Source: Datisca glomerata | Taxonomy: Eukaryota > Streptophyta > Magnoliopsida > Cucurbitales > Datiscaceae | Assembly: GCA_003255025.1 (NCBI GenBank) | Contig: QANY01008651.1 | Coordinates: 2,155,279 to 2,219,278, forward strand | Length of the DNA: 64,000 bases | Direction: 5' to 3' | In this document: positions 1-10,047 of the stretch, one piece after another | How the letters are laid out: the number at the start of each line of letters is the position of its first letter | How positions within the stretch are numbered: the stretch's first letter is position 1 | Made by a program: the position numbers and the translations under genes | Notes under the pieces: model-generated | Databases searched by the model: none | What the model was told of the DNA's origin: nothing | What the model saw: the letters and a program-made list of their open reading frames with translations, nothing else

Positions 1-241
1 AGCTTGAAGGAAACTCATATACAAGGCAGGAAAAGGTGAAAAATTCATTAATTTCACATGTTAGTATGGAATAGCACATTTTTATCTATCAACATGATAA
101 TAAACTTAGTCACCTATATTAACTCCCCTCCCTAAGAAAAGACATTGAAGCTATAGAGGCAACCACCCCGACCCCCAATAAAGCCAAACAAAACAGCGCA
201 GTACAAAATCAAACAAAATCTTTTTAATGAAGGTTCACTAT

Positions 242-420
242 GATTTTTTTAAGGTTAGGTGAAATATATTGAATGAAATCTTATCATCCTAGTGCTTTGA
301 CAGACAAAGAACTGCTTTTGCAGAAGCAAGCCTGATATGAGCCTTATCAACTGAACTGTAAGACGAAAAAAGTTCAATCAAAATTTGTAAGTCTCGTAAA
401 AACCAGTATGAGAAACATTC
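242..420 (-). pseudogene. PDS5-like cohesin-regulator fragment (decayed)
   Basis: Read on the minus strand, this piece gives SSVDKAHIRLASAKAVLCLS followed by KH, a stop, then DDKISFNIFHLTL. It closely resembles the HEAT-repeat segment of plant sister chromatid cohesion protein PDS5, where the stop position is normally tryptophan (TGG to TAG here) within an SRxWDxKIP-type stretch. PDS5 binds cohesin on chromosomes. Only about 45 residues can be recognised; sequence on either side does not continue the family, and the stop breaks it. I infer a captured or relic exon, not a working gene. The identification is from recalled family sequence and has not been searched. Confidence 0.45.
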
Positions 421-757
421 CAAGGAAAAAAGTGTCGATGAAGTAAGGTACATTATAAAAATTATAATACTCAGACCAAGGATATAATGGACTCGACTAA
501 CGGCTCCCCTAACAGAACAAGATTTGAAGTGAGATATTGGAACAAAATATGGTCCCACAAACATATAACGCATGGTGATTCTCTTCATTTTTCAGAAAAT
601 ATATTCTTGTAAAAATATTTTCTATAGTACAACGGGAAAAAGGCAACTAAGCCCCAAGGAACGCAACACTAGCACAATATGTTGTTAAATAAACATCTAA
701 ACCAGGGGGAGAGAAAAAAGTACATACATTGGTCCTTGAAGAAACAACTAAATTAGC
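421..757. other. No recognisable feature
   Basis: AT-rich sequence between two decayed coding scraps. No domain, repeat or RNA could be recognised on either strand. Confidence 0.5.
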
Positions 758-976
758 TTAAAAAACCGCATAGAATTTTCCCTCACGTAAAGTATGAGAG
801 ATGGAACAACCCCAACTACGCTGAATAAGATCTCTACAGTAAATAATAATCACAACAAGAGGGTGATTATCAGCAATTGCAGACTTCAGAAGGGTTATCG
901 CCATTTCAGAATTGATTTCAAGAATAATTTGATTGATACTTTGAAGATCGATACTTCCCACCAGTAGTATGGCCAA
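758..976 (-). pseudogene. RNase H-like (RVT_3 type) fragment of a retroelement
   Basis: The minus-strand reading has the pattern of the C-terminal half of the plant RNase H-like domain found in non-LTR retrotransposons and related stand-alone genes: an acidic-strand segment (IILEINSEMAITLL), a helix (HPLVVIIIYCRDLIQRSWGC) and the closing SHTLREGKFYAVF, comparable to the usual HxxREGNxxAD ending. The usual central aspartate (ESDS) is N-S here, so the site looks inactive. No reverse transcriptase is present next to it. A diverged cellular RNase H-like exon is the alternative. Confidence 0.4.
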
Positions 977-2180
977 TTAAAAGTTAAATATGTGAAAGAC
1001 TTACTGACACTGTTACTCCAAAACAATAAAACAAAAAAGCCTTAAACCCTAATGAAGGGAAAATAAAACTTGTCAAATATATGTAAAAAGCAATTAATAT
1101 TTACAGTTGGGTAATGTTGCAAGTAGCCCCATTGTTGTCATATCAACCACATTTGATAAAAGGGGTTAAAATTGTTGAAGCTAGAATCATCGATTGCCCT
1201 TCCACCAAATATTCTTGCTGACTTGTAGATGCTGAAAAACAAGACAATGGACAAATTAACAGCAAGTTACCTACAAGCCTAGGAGTTAGGACAAGGTACA
1301 AAGATAATCCATTTAAAACTTCATATGAGAGTCTGGAAAGGTGTGCTTTTACCACCATCATATTCGTGCAAGAGATGTTGTAATATGAGCATTAGAAGTG
1401 ACAGGAAGTATCACACAGATCATCACATTGGGAATAAAAATTAGAAACTCAAAGTTCATCTATCTGGTTAAGAACTTAGGAACAAGTAAAAGAGAAGGCA
1501 TTGAGTTATCAGTACTCCAAAAAATACCAATATAGTTATGATAAAGTTTTTAACGCAGATACAATGTTATCCCTTTAAGCAAATTTTATCGCATGTATGG
1601 AACGATATTTTGAACTAATAAGTAATTTCATGGGAAAAGGATTACCTGAAAGAAGAAGAAAGATGACACAACTGCACCCAACCATAGGAAAAAAGACATG
1701 ACAATAAATAAGTAGATGACATAATGAGCATTATTCCATCTAAGATGGTCCAAAGCTGAGGCTTCACCCCAAAAGTAGATGACTTGGGAGAATGACCTTT
1801 GAAAGTCAACATACTCTACCCTTCACCTTCAATATGGTCGTCCGGGTCCGCTACCCTAAAAGTAATATAAAGAAAGACAAGCTAAGTCAAATTTAACTAT
1901 AAACATTTCAAAAGGTGAGGGTTGTCTTTAAGAATTAGTCAAAGATTGATGTTTTAGCTTCTTCACCAAATATTTTGCCTTCAAAATTGAGTAAAAAGCT
2001 AGCAGCATAGAGTGCAAATGGTTAGTACCATAGGAGTCTAGGTAGCAAAGAGTACATCGCTTTAAAATAACATGTTAACTGATTCTTGAAGATGTATAGA
2101 GATGATCAAGAACCTGTTATAATAAACCATCATATTCCAAAACTTAAATACTTTCATTAACCATAGTCCATCATCCCCCC
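977..2180. other. Non-coding or unrecognised AT-rich stretch
   Basis: No coding region, repeat array or RNA gene could be recognised. A minus-strand open stretch near 1,143-1,361 begins after a possible acceptor (TTTTTCAG) but matches nothing I know. Confidence 0.4.
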
Positions 2181-2436
2181 TCACGGTCCGAATCTAAGGT
2201 GCATCACCTCTTCTAATGTTCTTGCAGCAAATTTCATTAGCAAAGCATCAAACAATAAGAGAACTGCCATGGCCAAATGATGATTTAAAACCCACATAAA
2301 GGGTGTGGGGGAAAATATATATTTTTTCAAGTAACTTAGTAGGCAAGCGTACATGGTCCCAACCAAGAACAATGAACCAAAAAGCTTACCAGGCATCGCA
2401 CCAGCACCAATGAACCCAAACAATCTTGAACCTGGC
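2181..2436 (-). pseudogene. Membrane transporter-like exon fragment (TLC ATP/ADP-transporter/MFS type)
   Basis: On the minus strand a possible intron acceptor (TTTTAGCCAG) precedes SRLFGFIGAGAMPGKLFGSL, then after about 35 unrelated residues LLLFDALLMKFAAR. The two blocks resemble consecutive parts of a conserved plant membrane protein annotated as a TLC ATP/ADP transporter-like MFS protein (FIGAGATLGQLFGSLF...LLLFAALLMELAAQ). The extra residues between them suggest an insertion or retained intron, and the frame closes at a stop shortly after. Probably a relic exon. The family assignment is from memory and weak. Confidence 0.33.
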
Positions 2437-2705
2437 TAAAACCTGACCAAGTTAAATATGAAACATAAATCTACAAGGACCACCAAATAATGTTTCAAGA
2501 CTCATACCTCATTATCCATGACGTCAATCACTCTAGCCTATGTTGATGAAATTGTAATTAAATTAAGCAGAACAACCTACAAAACGAAATGCTTACTTTA
2601 ACAGCATCAAATTGGAGACCGGGCACCATAAACCAATAGAACATAGACCTAAAATTGGTAATATTATTCCATATCCAGAGAAATAATCTGACTCTGACTT
2701 ACACA

Positions 2706-2776
2706 AAAAACCACCCATTTTGATCCCAAGCCACAGAAGCGGGACATAAAACCACCCATTTTGATCCCAAGCCACA
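2706..2776. repeat. 29-bp direct repeat, two copies
   Basis: A 29-bp unit beginning AAAACCACCCATTTTGATCC occurs at 2,706-2,734 and again at 2,748-2,776, a 42-bp offset. It lies in sequence with a higher density of CG dinucleotides (about 2,780-3,100) that may be an old gene 5' end on the minus strand. Confidence 0.85.
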
Positions 2777-3338
2777 TCTACATGCCGCACACGTTCTCCC
2801 AGCTAGAGCAAGGACGCGCACACAAATGAGTACAAAGAATGAAACTCTAACCTTAGGCAGTCTTGCTACAAAGACGCGCGAAGGAAGAAAACCTTCACTG
2901 TCGAAGAAGAAATTACAGAAATGGAGGGAGAAGACGCGCAGAGGGAGAAAACCCTTGCTCGACCCATAGTGGAAGCTCGCTATGGAAGACACCGTAAAAC
3001 CTTACCATCGAAACTCACCGAGTATCTCGCCTGGTAGCCGCTGTGAAGCTCAGCTGGCGCGCGTTCGAGAAGAGGAAGAGTCGATCGCCACTGCCCTGTC
3101 CAAAGAAAAATTAAACATAAAAAAATAAAAAAATTAGGGTTAGGTTGGTTATATAGTATGACATTTTCATAAATAAAATGAACTTTGAGGTATAGTCAAT
3201 TTTTTTACACCATAAAATAATGACAGTTTTTTTTTCCACTATCAAAATAAGAAGTTATATTGACAATCCAAAAATTGGCTGTCATAGTAGAGAACACATT
3301 GATGACAACTAATTTGTTAGCTGTCATCTTACATGAAT
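2777..3338. other. Unassigned stretch, possible old 5' gene end
   Basis: Sequence at 2,780-3,100 contains several CGCGC/GCGCG motifs, unlike its AT-rich surroundings, as seen in 5' leaders and first exons. No conserved protein was recognised. From 3,100 on it is AT-rich. Confidence 0.3.
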
Positions 3339-3450
3339 TACCCCACCCTACACTATTTTCCTTTGATAGATTTTAAAGATCTGTCGTTGCATCAAAGATG
3401 TGGCTGTCATATAAAGCCAAAATGTACCCCACCCTACACTATTTTCCTTT
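3339..3450. repeat. 26-bp direct repeat, two copies
   Basis: A 26-bp unit starting TACCCCACCCTACACTATTT is present identically at 3,339-3,364 and 3,425-3,450, 86 bp apart. It immediately precedes or overlaps the start of the plus-strand antisense ORF of the Tat-type element. Confidence 0.85.
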
Positions 3451-5451
3451 CCAATTTACCCCTAGTTCGTATAGGGTTCTCTTAGGTTTTAAAGCCTTGA
3501 GTAGAATGCACAATTTAGACTTAGGAGCAGATGAACTCTGGCATTGCTATATAGTCAAATATATGAATGAGAGTTATTACCCAATCCTCCGTCCTTCTGA
3601 GCCGAGAGGAAAGTTGATAACCACCCTTCTAAAAGGGGATAAAGGATGGGAATGGTATACCCTATTGATCGGCGGGAACTATGGTGGTGATGCCCGCTGG
3701 ACTATCCCCAGAAGTTGGGGTGTTTTCAGTAAGTTGTTAGAGCTCTGGTTCTTTGCCTTTTTTTTCTTTTTATTTTCTTTTTATTTGTTTCATTTCTAAT
3801 AAATTGTCCTTCATGCAAGTCCCAAGAAGAACAAGAAACCATACATGTCGAAGTCTTCTATCGACAATATCAATGTGACTTTAAGTTGTCGAGAACGGGA
3901 TTGGAACGATTTCTGGATCCTCGAAGACAAGAAGAAGTTGCTTACGTCCCAGCCGCAGCTCCCGTTGTAACTTTGTCTGCACAGACTTCTCTCCCTTCCT
4001 CACATGAGCTCCCGAGAGGTATTCCTATCCATACCTTCCACCCAGTTTCAATTTCTAGCACTTCTGCTTCCACTGATTCTGAGTGGGAGGATAAAGAGAT
4101 TGAAGATTTGTTTCGACGAATTCCTAATCCCGAAGATATGTTAAAGTGCATCGAGAGCAGAGATCTGGGAGTAATGGAGGATGAGAGAAATGTTCGTCCA
4201 AGAACGGACGCCTCCAGTTCATCGGGGTTTATGGTGCCACCACAACCCGTTGTGCCAAACAATCCCATCATTGAGGCTGATTCAACCGAGTCGAGGGAGG
4301 AGACTGGTCCTCGCGTATCTCCTTCTCCTCCTCCTGCTATAGAAAAAGAGTCTGTTCCTTCCAACTCGGTCTGTTCCTAAGGAGGGGCTGAAGAAACTCA
4401 TCTGCTGTGGTGGAGGCATTTTGCTACAGCTCTTCTGATTCTGGCTTCGGTGAGTTTCTTGATGATCCCCGCTCTTTACACATCGTGGTACGAGGGATTC
4501 AATCCAAAGATGATATAGCGCATGCTCGGGGGATGTTTACTGGCAACCAGCTCTGCTCTTTGACCATGGTTTAATGAAGGTAAAAGCCTCCTAGCTTTTC
4601 CAGCACAATATCTTTTTTTTAAGTAATGTTACCTTACACCCTACCTCTCTCTCTCTAGGCCATCATCTACCATAATGCATTCCAATAAAATTATCTTGCT
4701 ATGGATCATGAGGCTATAACTTATTTATAGATATTACAATATGTTCCCTATGGTAACTGGGTTCATGAATTACTGTCAACAAATAGACTCGCTTTCGCTG
4801 GCTCTAGTGGGTTCCTTAAACTCAAAATAACAAGGGTCGAGGTCGGCCAGTAAGACGATGAGGGATAAGCTTCATCATCGAGAGGGAAATAGCCCGGATC
4901 ACCAGCTAAGGCCCCTAAATGACCGCTCATGAGTATTACCTAGAAGCACCCAACCTGAATCTACTTATTAGAAGAAAATAAGTTTCTTGAAATTTTGAAT
5001 GAAAAAGGCAACTGAGTACTTGGGTGCCTTGGAGGAAGCTCTAGTTGACAACAAGTGGCTAAGGAAGGGAGAATCCGAGCTTCAGAGTGCTTTGGATTAG
5101 TTTGCTCGAGACGCAACAACCGCAGCTGAGGAGCATTCCCATACTGTCAATTCCCTGAAGGATGGTCTGATGGCTTCGGAGAGTGCTTTAGCCGTAGCGC
5201 CTGAGAAGCTGAAGGTAGCTAGGTTTGCCAAGGCTCGGACGGAGGAATGGGAGAAACTGTTCGGAGAGGAATGCCAAGAAATTTTTTAGAAAACTGAAAG
5301 GATGATTTATAGTGCAGGCTATAAAGATGGCCTAGCAAAAATACCTCCCCATATGCCTCTGTGTGAGCTTTCTGCATCCCGTTCTGAGCAGGATACCCCC
5401 ACTAAGGTTGCCGTTGCTGATCTTCCTTCCTCGGGAAATGATGAAGGTTAG
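3398..5451 (+). pseudogene. Antisense ORF of Tat-type element (putative gypsy-type transposon protein)
   Basis: Plus-strand, opposite in direction to pol. An open stretch at 3,398-3,799 contains FTPSSYRVLLGFKALSRMHN and a tryptophan-rich block ending RWTIPRSWGVFS. A second open stretch at 3,886-4,380 is Ser/Pro-rich and acidic. After breaks, 4,980-5,450 reads as a charged, probably coiled-coil segment (ALEEALVDNKWLRKGESELQ) with an internal TAG. This architecture (N-terminal FxPSSWRxLLGF-like motif, low-complexity middle, coiled-coil C-terminus) matches the Pfam 'putative gypsy type transposon' proteins carried by Tat elements. Function is unknown. The gap between the first two stretches may be an intron or a frameshift. 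Confidence 0.6.
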
Positions 5452-5459
5452 ACTTAGCT

Positions 5460-5720
5460 TTCCCCTTTGATTTCTTGTATTGATTTTTTTTGCGCTTTGT
5501 TTGTCCTTAGCTGTACTTTTCAGACTTATTAATGAAACAAATTTTCTTTTGCTAATCTGAGTTCTTGGCTAAACTTTTTAATTATTCCAACTTAACATTT
5601 AAAGAACAAAATCTAAAAGAAATTCCTGCTTACAGTGCTTTTAGTTACCTTTTCCTGTGAACGAATGCTCTTTGTCTTAGAATTTCTTTAATCTATTTTC
5701 TGCTCGAAATTCTCCGTCTT
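5460..5720. other. Spacer between antisense ORF and tandem arrays
   Basis: AT-rich, T-rich on the plus strand; no coding potential seen. Confidence 0.5.
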
Positions 5721-5722
5721 CA

Positions 5723-5975
5723 CATACTTGAGCATTTGTTAAAGTTTCATATTCCTTTTCCATCTTATTTGATCATTTTCGCTTTCGCGTACTTGGGCAT
5801 TTGTCCATTTCACATCCTGTTTCCACCTTATTTGATCATTTTCGCTTTCACGTACTTGGGTATTTGCCCGCTTCACGTCATGTTTTCACTTTTTTAGTCA
5901 TTCCCGTTTTATGTATTTAGGCGTTTGTTAGGGCTTCTCGTCCCGTTTCCACATTATTTGATTTTTCCCGTTTGT
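5723..5975. repeat. Minisatellite array A, about 63-bp period, four units
   Basis: Units begin with variants of CGTACTTGGGCATTTG at about 5,723, 5,788, 5,851 and 5,912 (spacings 65, 63, 61), with a shared following block TTATTTGATCATTTTCGC. The array lies in the untranslated region between pol and the antisense ORF of the Tat-type element. Confidence 0.85.
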
Positions 5976-6044
5976 TCATACTCCCATTTTCTCATACTTT
6001 TTTATTTTCCCCATTTAAGAGAGGGATTCTTCTGCTCTTAAGGG

Positions 6045-6295
6045 ATTAGGCCACAAGACCGCCGACATTTCGTTTTCACATTTTAAGAAACATGTTTCCC
6101 CTTTCCCAAGCGCTTAGGCCACAAGACCGCCGACTTTTAGTTTCCGCATTTTAGGAAACATGTTTCCCCGTTCTCAAGGGCTTAGACCACAAAACCGTCG
6201 TCATTTGGTTTCCACTTTTTAGGAAATATGTTTCCCTGTTCCAAAGAGCTTAGGCCACACAATCGTCGACCTTTAGTTTCCATATTTTATCAAAG
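6045..6295. repeat. Minisatellite array B, 68-bp period, nearly four units
   Basis: Units start at 6,045, 6,113, 6,181 and 6,249, exactly 68 bp apart, each beginning with a variant of CTTAGGCCACAAGACCGCCG and containing TTTTAGGAAACATGTTTCCC. The internal AAACATGTTT is a palindrome in each unit. The array is distinct in sequence from array A just to its left. Confidence 0.92.
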
Positions 6296-6389
6296 AGAAG
6301 TGAGGAGAATTAACACAAGATTTTACAAGGAAAACCCCTTGCGGGGAGGAAAAACCACGGGAATAATTATTCATTATAACAATGTTCAA

Positions 6390-7335
6390 AAAGAAAAAAA
6401 CTTAAACAAAGTACTTTTTCAAGTGGATAACATTCCATGGTTTTGCCATATCTGTTCCTTCCTTAGTTGCCGGACAATAGTAACCACTACCGCTTATTCC
6501 CTTGACTATGTACGGCCCTTTCTGGTTGAAAGATATTTTTCAACACTAAGTCCCATTTTTGGAACTCATTTCTTTTGATTCTTTTCTCGATGTACGTGTT
6601 CCTTTTCTAATTGTAACTGGCCATTCAGACTAAAGCTGCCTCTCTCTTTTCTTTCAGTAGGTCCAGGTTTTCTTTCAATAGTTCCTTGTTCTACTGTTCA
6701 TTTAGCTATGTTCTTATAGTCGGGCTCCAAATGCCAACCAGTATTACTGCTTTCGTTCCATACGCCAGGGTAAACAGTGTTTCACCTGTTGCCTCCCTGA
6801 GAGTCGTTCAGTATATCCACAGTACTGCCAGGAGTTCTTCAACCCATCTACCTTTAGCCAATTCTAGTCATTTCTTCATACTGTCGAGTATAATCCGGTT
6901 GGATCTCTCGGCTTACCCATTCCCTTGTGGGTAATGTGAAGTGTAGAACCAATTAATGATTTTCAAGTCTTCACAGAAAGTTTTCACCATTTTACTCGTG
7001 AACTTAAGTCCGTTGTCAGAGATACAAACATGTAGGATCCTATACCGAAATACTATATTCTTTTATGGAAATCCTCTCACCTCTTCCTCACTAATCCTCG
7101 TGAATGCTTCGATCCACTTTATAATGTAGTATATTGCCACCAATAAGAAACATTTCTGAGCGGGAGCCATTGGGAGTGGCCAACGATGTCGAGGAGCCAC
7201 TATATGAATGAACATGGACTGTCCATGTTATTTAGTTCGCCGGAGGCCATGTTGACAACAGGTACAAAGCTTTGGCATTTATCACACTTCTTCACGTGTT
7301 GCTTGGTGTCCTGGTGTATTTTCGGCTAATAATAC
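6390..7335 (-). pseudogene. Tat-type element integrase (degenerate)
   Basis: Minus-strand fragments in several frames give the end of a zinc finger (VKKCDKCQ), the catalytic core blocks LDIVGPLP, ISDNGLKF and AERSNR carrying the D, D and E residues, and then the C-terminal module (EGPYTVKGISGSGYYCPA) ending near PWNVIHLKKYF, the usual C-terminus of Tat pol polyproteins. Stops and frameshifts interrupt it, so it is inactive. Confidence 0.8.
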
Positions 7336-7819
7336 CCCTCATTTAATATTTTATGCGCCAAGGACATGCTCTCGGTATGGTTTCCACATAACCCTTTGTG
7401 TATTTCTGCTAGTACATATTGAGCTTCCTTCTCCAATAGACATTTTAAATACGGACATGAAAATGATCGTTTATACAATGTATTACTGATTAAGCAGTAC
7501 TTGGTGCTTTATTGTTGAATTTTCCTTACATGAAGCTTGTCATCCGAAAGTATTCCTTCTTTCAGGTAGTGGATCACATCATCCTGCCAGCTTGGCTCCT
7601 TCTCAATTTCCACATCCGCTACTTCTTTTGCTGTGATACTTAGTTTTTTAAGAAACTCGACTGGCACGTTCTATTTACGTGAGATCCCAAATTTTCCAAT
7701 GCATTCATGTGTCCATTCTTTGCTCTTGGGACTTAATGGATTTCATAACTATTCAATTGGCTCAGCAATTCTTTTGCCCATTGCATATAACTGATCATTC
7801 TTTCATCTTTTACCGTGAA

Positions 7820-8056
7820 CTATCCTGTGACCTGCTTCACAACTAACATTATATCACAGAATATTTTTACTTCATTTACCTCCAAATCTCTTAGTAAGGA
7901 GACTCCTACTATCAAAGCTTCATATTTCACCTCATTGTTTGGGGCATTGAATCCAAATGAAATGGAGTTCTCTAGCGTTTCACCAAACGGAGTCCGTAGC
8001 ACAACTCCCACTCTGGCTTCCTTATTGTTTGAGGCTCCATCGACATACAACTCCAA
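7820..8056 (-). pseudogene. Tat-type element second RNase H (archaeal-type)
   Basis: An open minus-strand segment starts MELYVDGASNNKEARVGVVL and continues with a block containing NNEVKYEALIVG and FCDIMLVVKQV. It corresponds to the archaeal-type RNase H that Tat elements carry after the RT-linked RNase H. Catalytic candidates are D in YVDGAS, E in YEAL and D in FCDIM. The right-hand part of the usual domain is interrupted. Confidence 0.8.
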
Positions 8057-8109
8057 TGTTCCACTTCCAGTGGTTTGTGGTTCATTATCGGCTTCTTCCC
8101 CACTGTCAG

Positions 8110-8480
8110 CAGTGAAATCGACTACGAAGTCCGTTAAAACTTACCATTTAGTTGACGTCCTCAGCTCGTAATGGATTTCGTACTGACTTAATTCTATCGC
8201 TCATTTTGTCATTCTTCCGCTGACCTCGGGTGAATGTAGGAGGTTTCTGATCAATGAATCTGTTAGCACCTTTATGCTATGCGTTTAAAAGTAGGGCTTT
8301 AGTTTCTGTGCTGCCACCACAATGGCCAGTGTCAGTTTCTCTATAACCGCCACCTAGCTTTTGCTTATGAAGTATATTGTTGTCTTCTTTCTTCTTCTCT
8401 GATCAAAACAACACTGACAGTTGTCTGCGACACGGCTATATATAAGAACAACGGTTCTCCAGTTTTGGTTTTGATAATAA
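8110..8480 (-). pseudogene. Tat-type element RT-linked RNase H (degenerate)
   Basis: Minus-strand pieces read EPLFLYIAVSQTTVSVVLIR, then KLTLAIVVAAQKLKPYF, VLTDSLIRNLLHSPEVSGRM and AIELSQYEIHYE, the normal order of the RT-linked RNase H/connection of plant gypsy elements. Frame changes and stops are present. Together with the next domain this gives the dual RNase H typical of the Tat lineage. Confidence 0.7.
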
Positions 8481-8599
8481 TGGTGAAGTTGTCAGATATT
8501 TCTTTATTTTTTAAGAGCTTCTTCACATTCTTCATTTCATACATCTATTGAGTTCTTTCTTAATTTTGCAAAGAAAGGTTTGCATTTGTCAGTTGACCT

Positions 8600-9529
8600 T
8601 GAAAGGAACCTACTTAGCGCGATTAATCTACCGACAGACCTTATATCCATTATGGCTTTCACCTGGTCCAGGTTGACTTCAATTCCTCATTGTGTGATCA
8701 AGTGTCCTAAGAACCCAGTGCCACTCCGAAAGTGCATTTCTCCAGATTCAATTTCATGAAGCTTTCCCTCAGTATTGAGAAAGCTTCATTAAGGTCTTTG
8801 ATGTGATCTTCCCGTTTACAGCTCTTGACTATCATATCGTCCACATAGACCTCCATGGTTTTCTCAATATGTTCTCGAAAGATTTTGTTCACCAAACTCT
8901 GGTAAATAGCACTTGCATTTTTCAAACCGAAAAGCTTTACTTTGTAACAAAAAGTATCATGTTCAGTTATAAAAGACGTCTTTTCCTGATTAGGTTAGAA
9001 TATTTTCACCTCGTTATATCCAGAGAAGGCATTCATGAAGCTTAGGAGCTCATGTCCAGAAGTGGCATCCATCATCTTATCTATTCTCGATAATGGATAT
9101 TCGTCTTTGGGGCAGACTTTATTCATATATGTAAAATCTACGCAGACTCTCCATTCCCATTATTCTTCTTAACCATGATAACGTTCGTAAGCCACTCTAG
9201 GTAATCTACTTCCCTGATAAACATGCTTTTAGCAACTTGTCGACTTCTTCTTTGATGGCCATATTCCGTTCGGGCGTGAAACTCATTTTCCTTTTCTTTA
9301 CTAGCCTGATAGTAGGATCAATATTTAGTTTATGACAAATTATATTTTCAGGTATACCTGGTATCTCCTGGGCCGTGTTTGCAAAGATATCCTTATTTTC
9401 TCGAAGGAATCCTATCAGTCGTTCTTTTTCTATCATTTCTAGATGGGTTTCGATGCAGGTCGTCTTCTCCATCTCTTCATCCAAGCAAACATGTTCGGTT
9501 GCTTCAGCTACCTCGTACCTTGGGCCCAC
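8600..9529 (-). pseudogene. Tat-type element reverse transcriptase (degenerate)
   Basis: The segment at 9,206-9,529 is the region just before and at the RT start (DIFANTAQEIPGIPENIICH, then AIKEEVDKLLKA). The segment at 8,707-8,925 holds the finger/palm end with YVDDMIVKS (active-site DD at 8,833-8,847) and FSILRESFMKLNLEKCTFGV. Sequence between is broken by frameshifts, with partial blocks still visible. Confidence 0.85.
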
Positions 9530-9550
9530 ATGCCCATCTTCCTATGATTG

Positions 9551-10000
9551 CTATTGTTCTGTAGCAACCATTAGCTCCTCAACTTGCTCACCATTTGTTT
9601 TGCTTTTCATTGAGTCTAACACGATCATTGCATAGATACGAGCAGCTGCCTGATCTCCCTTGATAGTCTTTATCCCTTTTGGAGATGGGTACTTCAGTAG
9701 TTGGCAAAATGTTGACAATACAACTCTCATTTTGTGTAACTTGGTTTCTTCCCAAGATGGCGTTATAGGGAGATTATGTGTCCAATACTGCAAATTCCAT
9801 GAGGTAGTTATAGGGCTTAGTGTTAACGGGAAGAACTACAATTCCCTCCGAGTAACTAACTACTCCGTTGAAGCCTATCAACAATTGCAGCTGCAGATTT
9901 CCCATGCAAACGTGAATAGGGGTAGATCATTGATGGCACTCCCATCATCAATCAACACCCTTCTTAATAAGCAGTTCCCGACTTGGATTGAAATGACTAG
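9551..10000 (-). pseudogene. Tat-type element protease and linker (degenerate)
   Basis: Near 9,950-9,965 the minus strand reads VLIDDGSAIN, resembling the retropepsin active site V-D-x-G-S-A-x-N with D-D-G-S. Downstream, 9,551-9,793 contains KGIKTIKGDQAAARIYAM, the linker that precedes RT in Tat pol (GIxTIRGDQxxAR). Interrupted by frame changes. Confidence 0.65.
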
Positions 10001-10047
10001 GGCATCGTTATGGCGCTCGTCATGCTTCAGATCTAGGTCCTCAAATA

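Noticed and set aside
3942..4364. Minus-strand 140-residue ORF as part of the Tat-type pol.
   Set aside because: It mirrors the low-complexity plus-strand antisense ORF and matches no pol or gag block.
5723..6295. CRISPR-like array because of regular 63- and 68-bp periods.
   Set aside because: This is eukaryotic DNA; whole units repeat without unique spacers, as in minisatellites, and they lie inside a retrotransposon.
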